From the NCBI RefSeq assembly GCF_025995235.1, contig NZ_BAPT01000040.1, positions 205,636 to 269,635 of the forward strand: a DNA stretch of 64,000 nucleotides, written 5' to 3'. This DNA comes from Ameyamaea chiangmaiensis (GTDB taxonomy: Bacteria; Pseudomonadota; Alphaproteobacteria; Acetobacterales; Acetobacteraceae). How positions within the stretch are numbered: the first letter of the stretch is position 1; each line of letters begins with the position of its first letter. Below, in pieces: positions 24,330-32,863 of the stretch. The translations under genes and the position numbers were made by a program. A model generated the notes under the pieces. The model searched no databases. It had not been told where the DNA came from and saw only the letters and a list, made by a program, of their open reading frames with translations.

Positions 24330-25367
24330 TCAGGGGCTGAGCGTGAGCATGATTTTCCCGGCGTGGCTGCCCGAATCCATAAGCGCGTGGGCGTCCGCGA
24401 CATCGGCAAGCGGGAAGAGCTGCGCGATCAGGGGTTTGATGGTTCCGCTGGTCAGCAACGGCCACACTTTTTCGCGCAGTTGTCGCGCGACCTCGGCCTT
24501 GTAGGCCGCTGGCCGGGGGCGCAACGCGCTGCCCGTCACATGCAGCCTGCGCGTCAGGAAGCCGCTCAGCGGAACCGTCTCCGCTTTCGCGCCACCCTGC
24601 AGGGCGATGATGACCAGCCGTCCGTCGACCGCGAGGCTGCGCAGGTTACGCTCGAAGTAGCTTCCGCCGATCATGTCGAGGATGATGTCCATCCCGTCGC
24701 CGCCGCTCAGTGCCGCCGTGCGCTCGACGAAATCCTCGGTTCGGTAATTGATGGCTTCCTGCGCGCCGAGCGACACGCACAGCGTGCACTTCTCGTCCGT
24801 ACCGGCGGTCACGAACGGCACCGCGCCAAAGGCCCGGGCAAGCTGGATCGCCACCGTGCCGATGCCGCTCGCCCCTCCGTGAACGAGGACGCGATCGCCG
24901 GCCTTCAGGCCAGCGGTCATGAAGAGGTTCGACCAGACCGTGAAAAACGTCTCCGGCAGACTGGCGGCGCGCACCGCGTCATAGCCGCTCGGCCATGGCA
25001 GGCACTGACCGGCCGGCACGGCGCAGAACGCCGCATAACCGCCGCCGTTGGTCAGTGCGCACACCCGATCGCCGGGGACGAGACCGTGGGGTGCGTCCGC
25101 GCGTTGCGGCCCGACGGCCACGACCTCGCCCGCGATCTCCAGTCCGAGAAGCGGACTGGCACCCGGTGGCGGTGGATACAGCCCCTTGCGCTGCATCACG
25201 TCGGGACGGTTCACGCCGGCGGCCAGCACGCGGACCAGGACCTCGCCCGCCTGAGGCTCCGGCCGGGGCGCGGAGCCCAGTCGCATCACCTCCGGCCCAC
25301 CGGCACCATCGAGAATCACGGCCTGCATGTCGGACGGAGCGTGTGCCGCGGGGGAGGGGTCGGCCAT
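24330..25367 (-). CDS. NAD(P)H:quinone oxidoreductase, zeta-crystallin/PIG3-like
   Basis: About 345 residues of the medium-chain dehydrogenase superfamily without zinc ligands. It shows MQAVILDGAGGPEVMRLG at the domain start, AAGVNRPDVMQRKGLYPPP, the nucleotide-binding loop LVHGGASGIGTVAIQLA and a C-terminal GSHAGKIML. The PPPPGAS stretch and PETFFTVWSNLF are typical of the PIG3/TP53I3 group, which reduces quinones by one electron with NADPH. ATG 25367 follows AGGAG at twelve bases; ATG 25328 (MQAVIL) is an alternative. It heads the minus-strand group ending in the YidB-like gene. Confidence 0.9.
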   Translation of the reverse strand: MADPSPAAHAPSDMQAVILDGAGGPEVMRLGSAPRPEPQAGEVLVRVLAAGVNRPDVMQRKGLYPPPPGASPLLGLEIAGEVVAVGPQRADAPHGLVPGDRVCALTNGGGYAAFCAVPAGQCLPWPSGYDAVRAASLPETFFTVWSNLFMTAGLKAGDRVLVHGGASGIGTVAIQLARAFGAVPFVTAGTDEKCTLCVSLGAQEAINYRTEDFVERTAALSGGDGMDIILDMIGGSYFERNLRSLAVDGRLVIIALQGGAKAETVPLSGFLTRRLHVTGSALRPRPAAYKAEVARQLREKVWPLLTSGTIKPLIAQLFPLADVADAHALMDSGSHAGKIMLTLSP

Positions 25368-25531
25368 GGCGATCGGGGCTCCTGACAACGCGGGGTGGCA
25401 GACTTGTGTAAGGGCGCCATGCGCATGACGCACGGGCTGTGCGGGTATGACGCGCCGATATGCGCCGCGTTGCTTCCCTTAATGCCTGCGCTCCGCTATG
25501 GCCATGGAGAAGCGACAGGAAACGCCACCGC

Positions 25532-27391
25532 GTGTCTTCACATCTGCCCGAACTGCTGGCCAGCCGCATGCGGCGCGTCGTTGCCGACGGTTGCCTGTGG
25601 CCCGGATTGCGCCACGTCTGGCAGCGCGCGTCGCGGTGGCCAAACCGTGTTTTGCACGCCCCGCGCCACCTGCGCGCTCTGGTTCGTGCCGATGAAATCT
25701 GGCTGTCGGTTCTGGCCGCGTTTGTCGGCGGTGCCTCGGGTCTGTGTGTCGTGGCGATGAACCGTTCGTCACTGCTGCTGCACCGTCTGTTGTTCGCGCT
25801 TGATAACAATGGCCGCCTGTCGGGTCTCGAATGGGTCGATCCGGTGCGCGCCGTGGCCGTTCCCGCTGTGGGGGGTGTCGTCTTCGGGCTTGTCACGCTG
25901 GCGCTGTCCCGGTTCGTCGCCGCGCGCCCGGTCGATCCGATCGAGGCCAATGCCCTTTATGGCGGCCGCATGGCGATGCGCGAATCGGCCATCCTGTCCG
26001 GCCAGACAGTTTTGTCCAACGGCGTCGGGGCGTCCGTCGGGCTGGAGGCCGGCTACACCCAGATTTCATCGTCCATCGGATCGTGGGTGGGGCAGTTGTT
26101 CCGAACCCGGAAAGAGGATCTTCGTGTCCTGGTCGGGTGCGGCGCTGCTGGCGCGATCGGGGCGGCCTTCGATGCGCCCCTGGCCGGCGCGTTCTACGCC
26201 TTTGAACTGGTGATCGGCACCTACGCGCTGGTCACGCTGGCCCCGGTCGCGATGGCCTCGATCTCGGCGATCGGGGTCGTTCACCTGTTGAACAGCGCGT
26301 CGGAGCCTCTGGTTGTCGACACGCCCTTCGTGATCCCGCTGCGGGCCTATCCGGCTCTCTCGGCGCTGGCGGTGCTGTGTGCGTTGGTCGGGATCGCGAT
26401 TATGTACATGGTGACGGTGTCGGAAGGGGCGTTCCGTCGCTCCCGGCTGCCGGTGTGGTTACGACCGGGCGTGGGCGGCCTGATCGTCGGCTCGATGGCT
26501 CTGATCACGCCGAGCGTGCTTTCGGCCGGACATTCGGCGATGCGGGTGGGTTTCGACGGGGCCCTGCCGACCAGCACGGCCGCCGAGTTCCTGGTGCTCA
26601 AGGCGATCGCGTCCTGCGCCTCGATCGGTGCCGGTTTCCGCGGGGGCCTGTTCTTCGCGTCGCTCTATCTCGGCTCGTTGACCGGGGCGGTGTTCGGCGG
26701 CGTGCTGGCGATGGCCGGGTCGTCGACGCTGAGCGTCGCCACCTGTGCGGTCGTCGGCATGGGGGCACTGGCGGTCGCGGTGATCGGCGGCCCCATGACG
26801 ATGGTCTTCCTGACGCTTGAGACGACCGGCAATCTGCCGCTGACGTCTGCTGTGCTGGTCGCGGCCGTGATCTCGTCGCTGACGGTGCGGCGGACCTTCG
26901 GGTATTCCTTCGCGACGTGGCGATTCCACCTGCGGGGCGAGGCCATCCGCTCCGCGGTCGATATCAGCTGGATCCGCACGCTGAATGTCGGACGCATGAT
27001 GCGCGAGCCTGGGGTCGTCCTGTCGCCCGAGACAACCGTCCTGCGGGCACGGGCGAAATACCCGCTCGGCGCCGTGGCGCGGCTGATCCTGGCGGACGAG
27101 GGGGGGCGTTACCGGGGACTTGTCAACATATCGGACCTGCATGCCGCCGCGACGGCCGCCGATGCCGTCCTGGGCGACATCGCGCATCATCCGGCGACGG
27201 TCCTGACGCAGCAGATGAACGTGCGCGACGCGATCAGCGCCTTCGAGAACGAGGAATGCGATGCGCTGGTCGTCGTCGATTCCATACAAAGCGGCCGCGT
27301 GGTCGGACTGCTGACCGAACAGCACGCGCTGCGGCGCTATGCGCAGGAGCTTGACCGGACACGGCGTTCACTGGCCGGGGAAACGCGCTGA
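25532..27391 (+). CDS. CLC-type chloride channel/transporter with CBS pair, divergent pore motifs
   Basis: About 619 residues from GTG 25532. Ten or more hydrophobic helices span roughly residues 60-450, followed by two CBS domains (about 490-610). The gating glutamate is kept in a modified motif (ASVGLEAGYTQ in place of GREGP), and the later pore motif reads GAGFRGGLFFASLYLG where GSGxxxGxFxP is usual. The first selectivity motif GSGIP is not recognisable; ANALYGG stands in its place. This marks a divergent CLC branch, so ion choice and channel-versus-antiporter mode cannot be assumed. The start could also lie at ATG 25460. Shadow frames cover both strands here. Confidence 0.87.
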   Translation: MSSHLPELLASRMRRVVADGCLWPGLRHVWQRASRWPNRVLHAPRHLRALVRADEIWLSVLAAFVGGASGLCVVAMNRSSLLLHRLLFALDNNGRLSGLEWVDPVRAVAVPAVGGVVFGLVTLALSRFVAARPVDPIEANALYGGRMAMRESAILSGQTVLSNGVGASVGLEAGYTQISSSIGSWVGQLFRTRKEDLRVLVGCGAAGAIGAAFDAPLAGAFYAFELVIGTYALVTLAPVAMASISAIGVVHLLNSASEPLVVDTPFVIPLRAYPALSALAVLCALVGIAIMYMVTVSEGAFRRSRLPVWLRPGVGGLIVGSMALITPSVLSAGHSAMRVGFDGALPTSTAAEFLVLKAIASCASIGAGFRGGLFFASLYLGSLTGAVFGGVLAMAGSSTLSVATCAVVGMGALAVAVIGGPMTMVFLTLETTGNLPLTSAVLVAAVISSLTVRRTFGYSFATWRFHLRGEAIRSAVDISWIRTLNVGRMMREPGVVLSPETTVLRARAKYPLGAVARLILADEGGRYRGLVNISDLHAAATAADAVLGDIAHHPATVLTQQMNVRDAISAFENEECDALVVVDSIQSGRVVGLLTEQHALRRYAQELDRTRRSLAGETR

Positions 27392-27497
27392 GGGCCCGGA
27401 TCGACCCGGTGGCGGCCGGGAAGGGGTTTTCGTCGCAAGGGTTCTGGTCCATGCAAACAGCATCGGACACACCGTCCCACGGTCGAAAAACGGATCC

Positions 27498-29249
27498 ATG
27501 GCCCTTCTGAACCAGACCCTGTGCCTGTTGCTGCTCTGCGCCGTGGCGGGGCTGCTGGGACGCATCCGTCGCCTGCCTGTGCCGCTGCCGCTGATCCAGA
27601 TCCTCGCAGGGATCGTGGCGGCGCTGCTGGGCTTTCACGTCGCGCTCGATCCTGCATTGTTCATGGTGCTGTTCCTGCCGCCCCTGCTGTTCTCCGACGC
27701 GTTTCGGATGCCGCTGCGGGAATTCTCGCAGTTGAAGGTGTCGATTTTCTCGCTCGCGTTTGGCGTGGTGCTGATCAGCACCGTCCTGTGCGGCTATGCG
27801 GTTCACTGGATCCTGCCGGCGCTCAGCCTGCCGATCTGCTTTACCCTGGCCGCGGCGCTGTCGCCCACCGACACGATCGCCGTCTCGTCGTTGCTGTCGG
27901 GGCGAAAACTGCCGGCGCGCCTGATCCATATCCTGTCGGGCGAGGCCCTGTTCAACGATGCCTCAGGACTGGTGTGCTTTCGTGTCGCCTCGGTCGCGGC
28001 GATGACGGGCGTGTTTTCATACCGGCAGGCATTGTGGGCATTCGCGCTGCTCTCGCTTGGCGGGGTTGCGATCGGCGTGGCGATGGCGCTGGCGGCGGCA
28101 TGGGCGGAGCGCATGATCGTGCGTCTCGGGCTTGACGAGGCCCCGCTTCAGATCACGACCATGACCCTGCTCCCGTTCGGCATCTATATCGCTGCCGACT
28201 CACTGCACTGTTCGGGTATTCTGGCCACCGTCGCGGGCTGCATGACACTGAAGCTCTCGGGGGTGCTGCACGAGGCACCCACCGTGACCCGCCTGCAGGG
28301 CGGCGTGATCTGGGACCTGATCGGCTATCTGTTCAACGCGCTGATTTTCGTGCTGCTCGGTCTTCAGATGCCCGCGTTGCTCAGCCAGGGGCTGGATCTG
28401 GCGCATCACTCGGGGGCGACGGGTCTGGCGTTGGCGGGTCTGGTGTGCGCCGTCTTCGCGATCATGCTTGTGGTGCGGTTCGCCGGGATCTGGCTGACGG
28501 TGCTGGAACGCGTGATCGGCGAGCGTCTGCGTGGGCGCCGCGCCATTGTGCCGAGCCTCGGGGCGTCTCTGCTGCTGACGGTGGCCGGGGTGCGGGGGGC
28601 GGTGACGCTGGCCGCCGTGCTGTCTCTGCCGATGGCCGGTGATGCGGGGGACGCCTTTCCCGCCCGTGGATTGCTGATCGTCGTCGCGGCGGGCGTGATC
28701 GTTGTGTCGCTGCTGGTCGCCAGCGTGACCCTGCCGCTGCTGGCCCGGATGATCCCCTCGCCCGCGGATGACCCGATCCAGCGGGAGGAGGAGCGGGCGA
28801 GGGCGGCTCTGCTGCGGACGGCCTTGCGGGTCCTGCGCAAGGAGCAGGCCGGTATCGTGCCGGCGGCGGGTGGAAAGGCGGACGAGCTGCGCCTGGAAAT
28901 CGTGGCGCGCCTCATGCAGCTCTACCAGAACCGCCTTGATCAGACGGGCGAGGACGCCGCGGCCGCCCCCTCGATCCGGGTTACGGCGCTGCGGCGCGAA
29001 CGGCTGGAACTGGCGCTACGGCTGACGCTGCTGCGTGCCCAGCGGCATGAACTCAAGGTCCTGCACGCGGCCCAGTATATCAACGACGAATCAGAATGGG
29101 CGATGCAGCAGGAGCTGGACGTCGAAGAATCCCTGCTGCGGCGCCGCAGCCGCAGGCTTCCGCACGAGGTGCCCGCGAGTGCTGGCGCGGAGGCACCGCC
29201 TGTCACAGGCCCCGTCACCATGCCGGTCACGGATGGCATGATCGGCTGA
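27498..29249 (+). CDS. Na+/H+ antiporter, NhaP/CPA1 type
   Basis: 583 residues: about twelve membrane helices up to residue 430, then a hydrophilic, helical cytoplasmic tail of about 150 residues rich in arginine and glutamate. The transport core has ALSPTDTIAVSSLL and SGEALFNDASGLV, the latter with the Asn-Asp pair of electroneutral CPA1 exchangers, and GVRGAVTLAAVLSLP. It would exchange cytoplasmic Na+ or K+ for protons, useful in an acid-producing organism. ATG 27498 lies 106 bases after the CLC gene on the same strand; co-transcription is possible, and pairing of anion and cation transport would fit pH homeostasis (inference). Confidence 0.9.
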   Translation: MALLNQTLCLLLLCAVAGLLGRIRRLPVPLPLIQILAGIVAALLGFHVALDPALFMVLFLPPLLFSDAFRMPLREFSQLKVSIFSLAFGVVLISTVLCGYAVHWILPALSLPICFTLAAALSPTDTIAVSSLLSGRKLPARLIHILSGEALFNDASGLVCFRVASVAAMTGVFSYRQALWAFALLSLGGVAIGVAMALAAAWAERMIVRLGLDEAPLQITTMTLLPFGIYIAADSLHCSGILATVAGCMTLKLSGVLHEAPTVTRLQGGVIWDLIGYLFNALIFVLLGLQMPALLSQGLDLAHHSGATGLALAGLVCAVFAIMLVVRFAGIWLTVLERVIGERLRGRRAIVPSLGASLLLTVAGVRGAVTLAAVLSLPMAGDAGDAFPARGLLIVVAAGVIVVSLLVASVTLPLLARMIPSPADDPIQREEERARAALLRTALRVLRKEQAGIVPAAGGKADELRLEIVARLMQLYQNRLDQTGEDAAAAPSIRVTALRRERLELALRLTLLRAQRHELKVLHAAQYINDESEWAMQQELDVEESLLRRRSRRLPHEVPASAGAEAPPVTGPVTMPVTDGMIG

Positions 29250-29278
29250 TCCTGTGCCCCGGGAGCGGAAGGGCGCGA

Positions 29279-29536
29279 TCAGAGGACCCGGATGGTGTTG
29301 CGGCGCGGACGCTGACGCGGCTCCGTCTTGGGCGCGGACGATTTCAGCACCGGCGCGGCGCGGAGTTCGGCCTCGAGCTGCACGATGCGCTTGGTCATGC
29401 TCTCGCGCAGGGCGGGCGCCGTGTGGCTCTTCATGCCCGCCAGTGTCTCCTTGAGGGTACGAAGCTGCTTCTGCTTTTCCTCCATCGTACGGCGGATGGG
29501 CTGGTTATCGGAAAGCTGGCCGTGAATGGAACGCAT
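29279..29536 (-). CDS. Small basic coiled-coil protein of unknown function
   Basis: 85 residues from ATG 29536, with GGACAGAG close upstream. The middle (about residues 16-60) is a likely coiled coil: TMEEKQKQLRTLKETLAGM then MTKRIVQLEAELRAAP. The tail is rich in lysine, arginine and proline (PKTEPRQRPRRNTIRVL). I do not recognise a family. It lies just beyond the terminator of hisC, so it needs its own promoter. The basic tail could bind nucleic acid, but that is a guess. Confidence 0.6.
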   Translation of the reverse strand: MRSIHGQLSDNQPIRRTMEEKQKQLRTLKETLAGMKSHTAPALRESMTKRIVQLEAELRAAPVLKSSAPKTEPRQRPRRNTIRVL

Positions 29537-29560
29537 GATCTCTGTCCAGTTAGTCGCAGG

Positions 29561-29611
29561 AAAAAACAGCTCACGGGTCGCACCCCCTGATCGGAGGTTC
29601 CACCCGTGAGC
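29561..29611 (-). terminator. Rho-independent terminator of hisC
   Basis: On the minus strand GCTCACGGGT (29602-29611 complement) and ACCCGTGAGC (29569-29578 complement) form a perfect 10-bp stem around a 23-base loop. Two bases later comes a run of six T residues (A-run 29561-29566 on the plus strand). It begins 25 bases past the hisC stop. Confidence 0.7.
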
Positions 29612-29636
29612 CGGCAAAGGGAGACGCGCAGGCGCC

Positions 29637-30704
29637 TCAGGCGTTACGCGTCAGGAGCGTGCCCAACGTGTCGAGCAGGCGCGCGCACTGCGCCTCGGTG
29701 CCGACGCTGATGCGCAGCCAGTCACGGATCCGCTCCGCGCTGAAATGGCGCACGATGATCGCGTGCTCCCGCAGGGCACGGGCCAGTTCGGCGGCATTCC
29801 GGTCAGGATGCCGGGCGAATACGAAGTTCGCCGTGGACGGCAGAACGTCGAAGCCCAGTCGGGCAAGGCCCTGGTCGAGTTGCCCGCGCGCGGCCACCAC
29901 TTTGTCCGCCGTGTCGCGCAGCCAGGCTTCGTCCTCGATCGCAGCCTGTGCTCCGACGAGCGCCAGCCGGTCGAGCGGGTATGAATTGAAGCTGTCCTTG
30001 ACGCGCGTCAAGCCCTCGATCAGCGGAGCCTGCCCTATCGCATACCCGACCCGCAGGCCCGCAAGGGCGCGCGACTTCGACAGGGTGTGAATCACCAGAA
30101 GATTGGGATAGTCGCGCACCAGAGGCACCGCGCTTTCGGCGCCGAAATCGACATAAGCTTCGTCGATCACGACCGGGCAGTCGGGATGGCGGTCCAGCAA
30201 TGCCCGGATGGACGCGCGGGGAAGCGCGATCCCGGTCGGCGCGTTCGGGTTGGCGAGGATGATCGCGCCGCACGGCCGGTCATACGCGGCCAGATCGACC
30301 TCGAACCGCTCGGTCAGCGGTATCGCCTCATAGGTGATGCCGAACAGGCGGCAATACACGGGATAGAAGCTGTAGGTGACATCGGGGAACAGCAGCGGCG
30401 CGTCGTGACGCAGGAGGGCCGCGAAGACGTGCGCCAGAACCTCGTCCGAACCGTTGCCGACAAATACCTCCGGGACATCGACCCCATATGCCTTGGCAAT
30501 GCTCTGACGCAGCGTCAGAGCGGTTGGATCGGGATAGAGCCGCAACGTGTCGTCGGTCGCCGCGCGTATGGCGTCGAGCACGCGGGGCGAGGGACCGTAG
30601 GGTGACTCGTTGGTGTTGAGTTTCAGAAGATCGGCCACGCGCGGCTGTTCGCCGGGCACGTACGGCTCCAGCGCATGGACGGAGGGGCTCCAGAATCGGC
30701 TCAT
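29637..30704 (-). CDS. hisC: Histidinol-phosphate aminotransferase
   Basis: 355 residues of the class II (fold type I) aminotransferases. The sequence shows LNTNESPYGPSP near the N terminus, NPNAPTG, VIDEAYVDFG and the PLP lysine in HTLSKSRALAGLRVGYAIG, all standard for HisC, plus the phosphate-binding arginines near the end (WLRISVG). It converts imidazole acetol phosphate to histidinol phosphate; some homologues prefer aromatic amino acids. ATG 30704 gives the normal length; ATG 30743 would add 13 residues. It lies 61 bases after an ankyrin-repeat gene on the same strand, not among other his genes. Confidence 0.93.
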   Translation of the reverse strand: MSRFWSPSVHALEPYVPGEQPRVADLLKLNTNESPYGPSPRVLDAIRAATDDTLRLYPDPTALTLRQSIAKAYGVDVPEVFVGNGSDEVLAHVFAALLRHDAPLLFPDVTYSFYPVYCRLFGITYEAIPLTERFEVDLAAYDRPCGAIILANPNAPTGIALPRASIRALLDRHPDCPVVIDEAYVDFGAESAVPLVRDYPNLLVIHTLSKSRALAGLRVGYAIGQAPLIEGLTRVKDSFNSYPLDRLALVGAQAAIEDEAWLRDTADKVVAARGQLDQGLARLGFDVLPSTANFVFARHPDRNAAELARALREHAIIVRHFSAERIRDWLRISVGTEAQCARLLDTLGTLLTRNA

Positions 30705-30765
30705 CGCGGCAAAGGCTCCAGGGCCATGCACGGAATGCGGCATGGCGGCAAAAGGGTCGTGGGCA

Positions 30766-31263
30766 TCAGTCGCGATGACCGATAAGCGCGGACAGGCCCT
30801 GACGATGCGCGATATCGCGCGCGGAATGACCCTCGCCGTCCTTGAGGTCCAGATTCGCGCCATGGTCGATCAGCACGCGCGCCATCTCGTCCCGGCCGAA
30901 CATCAACGCGAACATCAGCGGCGTGCGGCCCATGTCGTTGGCCGCGTCCACGGCCGCGCCGCCGTCGAGCAACGCACGCGCGATCTCGACATACCCCTTG
31001 AACGCGACGCCCCCGAGCGCCGTGGCGCCCTTGGCGTCGCGCAGGTCGACCTGCGCGCCGCGCTCGAGCAGCAGGCGCACGGCCTCAAGCTGCTCGTTGT
31101 AGGCCGCGAGCAAAAGGGCGCAGTAGCCGCGTGAATCGCGCACGTCGGGCGACAGACCGGCATCGAGAAACGCCGAGAGAAGGTCGACTTGCCCGTCGCG
31201 TGCGGCGTCGAGGAACAGGGCTTCGATCTGCTCGCGACTATAGGCCGGCGCGCGGTCGGTCAT
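30766..31263 (-). CDS. Ankyrin-repeat protein
   Basis: 165 residues from ATG 31263, with AGGAG seven bases upstream. It consists of four to five ankyrin repeats of about 33 residues: DGQVDLLSAFLDAGLSPD, then RGYCALLLAAYNEQLEAVR, KGATALGGVAFKGYVEIAR, MGRTPLMFALMFGRDEMAR and EGHSARDIAHRQGLSALI. There is no signal peptide, so it should be a cytoplasmic protein-binding module. The partner is unknown. It is placed upstream of hisC in the same direction. Confidence 0.88.
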   Translation of the reverse strand: MTDRAPAYSREQIEALFLDAARDGQVDLLSAFLDAGLSPDVRDSRGYCALLLAAYNEQLEAVRLLLERGAQVDLRDAKGATALGGVAFKGYVEIARALLDGGAAVDAANDMGRTPLMFALMFGRDEMARVLIDHGANLDLKDGEGHSARDIAHRQGLSALIGHRD

Positions 31264-31330
31264 GGGTGGCTCCTGTCGGTGGGAACGGGTGGCGCAGCCT
31301 ACCGCACCTTGCCGCGAAGGGCGAGGGGCG

Positions 31331-32455
31331 TCAGTCCGTGACGGGGCTCTCGAGGTCGAGGCGTGATGGTGCGTCACCCGTCTCCGCCCGTCGGCCGAAC
31401 GACCTGACCGTGCCCTGCGGAAGGGGGGCGAAGCGGGCCGGGTCGTGGCCGGCCGCCACGCAGGCGGCGTGCAGGCGTGTAAGCGGCTCCCCGATCGGCT
31501 CGTCCGTCAGCTGAAACGTGCCGTAATGCATCGGCACGGCGCGATGCGGTGCAAGGGACGAAAATGCCTCCACGGCCTCCTCGGGGTTTACATGCACCGC
31601 GCGCATCAATGTCCTTGGGTCGTAGGCACCCACCGGCAAGAGGGCCAGGTCGGGCTGGCCGAGACGTTCACGAATCCAGCGCCAGTGGGCGCCGTGGCCG
31701 GAGTCGCCGGCGAAGACGATCGACGGCGCGTGGGGGGTGTGGCGATCGGGCGCGATGAAAAACCCGCCCCACAGGGCCCGGTTACGGTCGAATGGCGTGC
31801 GCGCGGACCCGTGTCGTGCTGGAGTCGCCGTTATGATCAGGTCGTGCAGGGCGATGCTCTCCCACCAGTCGCGCTCAACGATTCGGCGCAGGCCTGCCTT
31901 GCGGATGTGGCGCGCGTTCCCCGTCAGTGTGACGACCGCCGGGTCGTCCCGACGGGCAATGGCACCCAGACTCGGCAGGTCCAGATGGTCATAGTGACAG
32001 TGCGAGACCAGAATCAGGTCGATCGGCGGCAGTTCGGCCAACGTACGTCCCGGCGGCCGATGGCGACGTGGCCCCCAGGACCGGAACGGGGAGCAGCGCA
32101 GTGAGAAGACCGGGTCGGTGATGATCGTGAAGGGCGGTCGCCCGCGTCGCCCAACCCTCAGCAGGAACGTCGCGTGCCCGATGAAGGTGACGTCGACGTG
32201 CCCGGCGGCGGGCTGGGCGTGCGGATCGCCCTGCGGCATCGGGTCGATCAGCCAGTCCGGCCAGCGCGGACGCGCTCGCATCTGCCAGCGTACAATGGCG
32301 CGCGTCCTGGCGAGGGTGGAGCGGTGCTGCGACGGCGTCTGTGCCTCCGGTTCGGCGGGTCGCTCCGGGAGGCGCATGGAGGCCGGATTGAAAAAACGCC
32401 TGCCATCGTAATGGACCGCGAGGGCGGCGGGATCAGGGCCGTCGGACACTGTCAT
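31331..32455 (-). CDS. Metallo-beta-lactamase-fold hydrolase (NAPE-PLD/UlaG-like)
   Basis: 374 residues. The metal-binding motif LVSHCHYDHLDLPSL (HxHxDH) is followed by ATPARHGSART, the aspartate in FAGDSGHG and the last histidine in AVPMHYGTF. The N-terminal region with HVDVTFIGHATFLLRV and ITDPVFSLRCSPF matches bacterial relatives of NAPE-phospholipase D and UlaG, which hydrolyse phosphodiesters or lactones. ATG 32455 follows GGAG at eleven bases; the frame runs 70 codons further upstream without support. It is divergent from tkt. The substrate is unknown. Confidence 0.88.
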   Translation of the reverse strand: MTVSDGPDPAALAVHYDGRRFFNPASMRLPERPAEPEAQTPSQHRSTLARTRAIVRWQMRARPRWPDWLIDPMPQGDPHAQPAAGHVDVTFIGHATFLLRVGRRGRPPFTIITDPVFSLRCSPFRSWGPRRHRPPGRTLAELPPIDLILVSHCHYDHLDLPSLGAIARRDDPAVVTLTGNARHIRKAGLRRIVERDWWESIALHDLIITATPARHGSARTPFDRNRALWGGFFIAPDRHTPHAPSIVFAGDSGHGAHWRWIRERLGQPDLALLPVGAYDPRTLMRAVHVNPEEAVEAFSSLAPHRAVPMHYGTFQLTDEPIGEPLTRLHAACVAAGHDPARFAPLPQGTVRSFGRRAETGDAPSRLDLESPVTD

Positions 32456-32863
32456 CGTTAAGGGTTCTCCATCTTGGCCCGGCACGTGGCTGCATCGCAA
32501 GCATGCAATGACAGCGCATGTCGCGGAAAAAGGGCGCCTTCGTGGCAGCCTTGCGCGGAAATCGCGGTTTGCCGCCTGTGTTCCGGAATCGCAACGGTCG
32601 AGAACTCGTGATGAAGGAGCCCATGGCACAAACCGGACGAGAGGCGTTGAATACCCAACTGACAACGCCGTTCAACGACTTGCCGCCTGCGGGAGGTCGT
32701 GAGAATGTGCGGCGGCTTGTTCGGGTCGCTCCAGTCCTTCCGTCAGCCCGCTTCGCCTTGTCGGTCCACGACCTAATTGGATCGATTTCATTGGCGGTTT
32801 TCCGGGCGCGATGGCGAGGTGCGGTGTGGACGGGCCACTACAGCCAAGGAGGCCGGTATTCTG
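32456..32863. other. Divergent intergenic region upstream of tkt
   Basis: 408 bases between the starts of the hydrolase gene and tkt, unusually long for this window. It must hold both promoters. There is an ATG at 32623 behind a good AAGGAGCCC, but its frame runs 200 bases into tkt out of frame, so I do not call it. No clear -35/-10 pair, repeat or riboswitch stands out. Confidence 0.4.
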
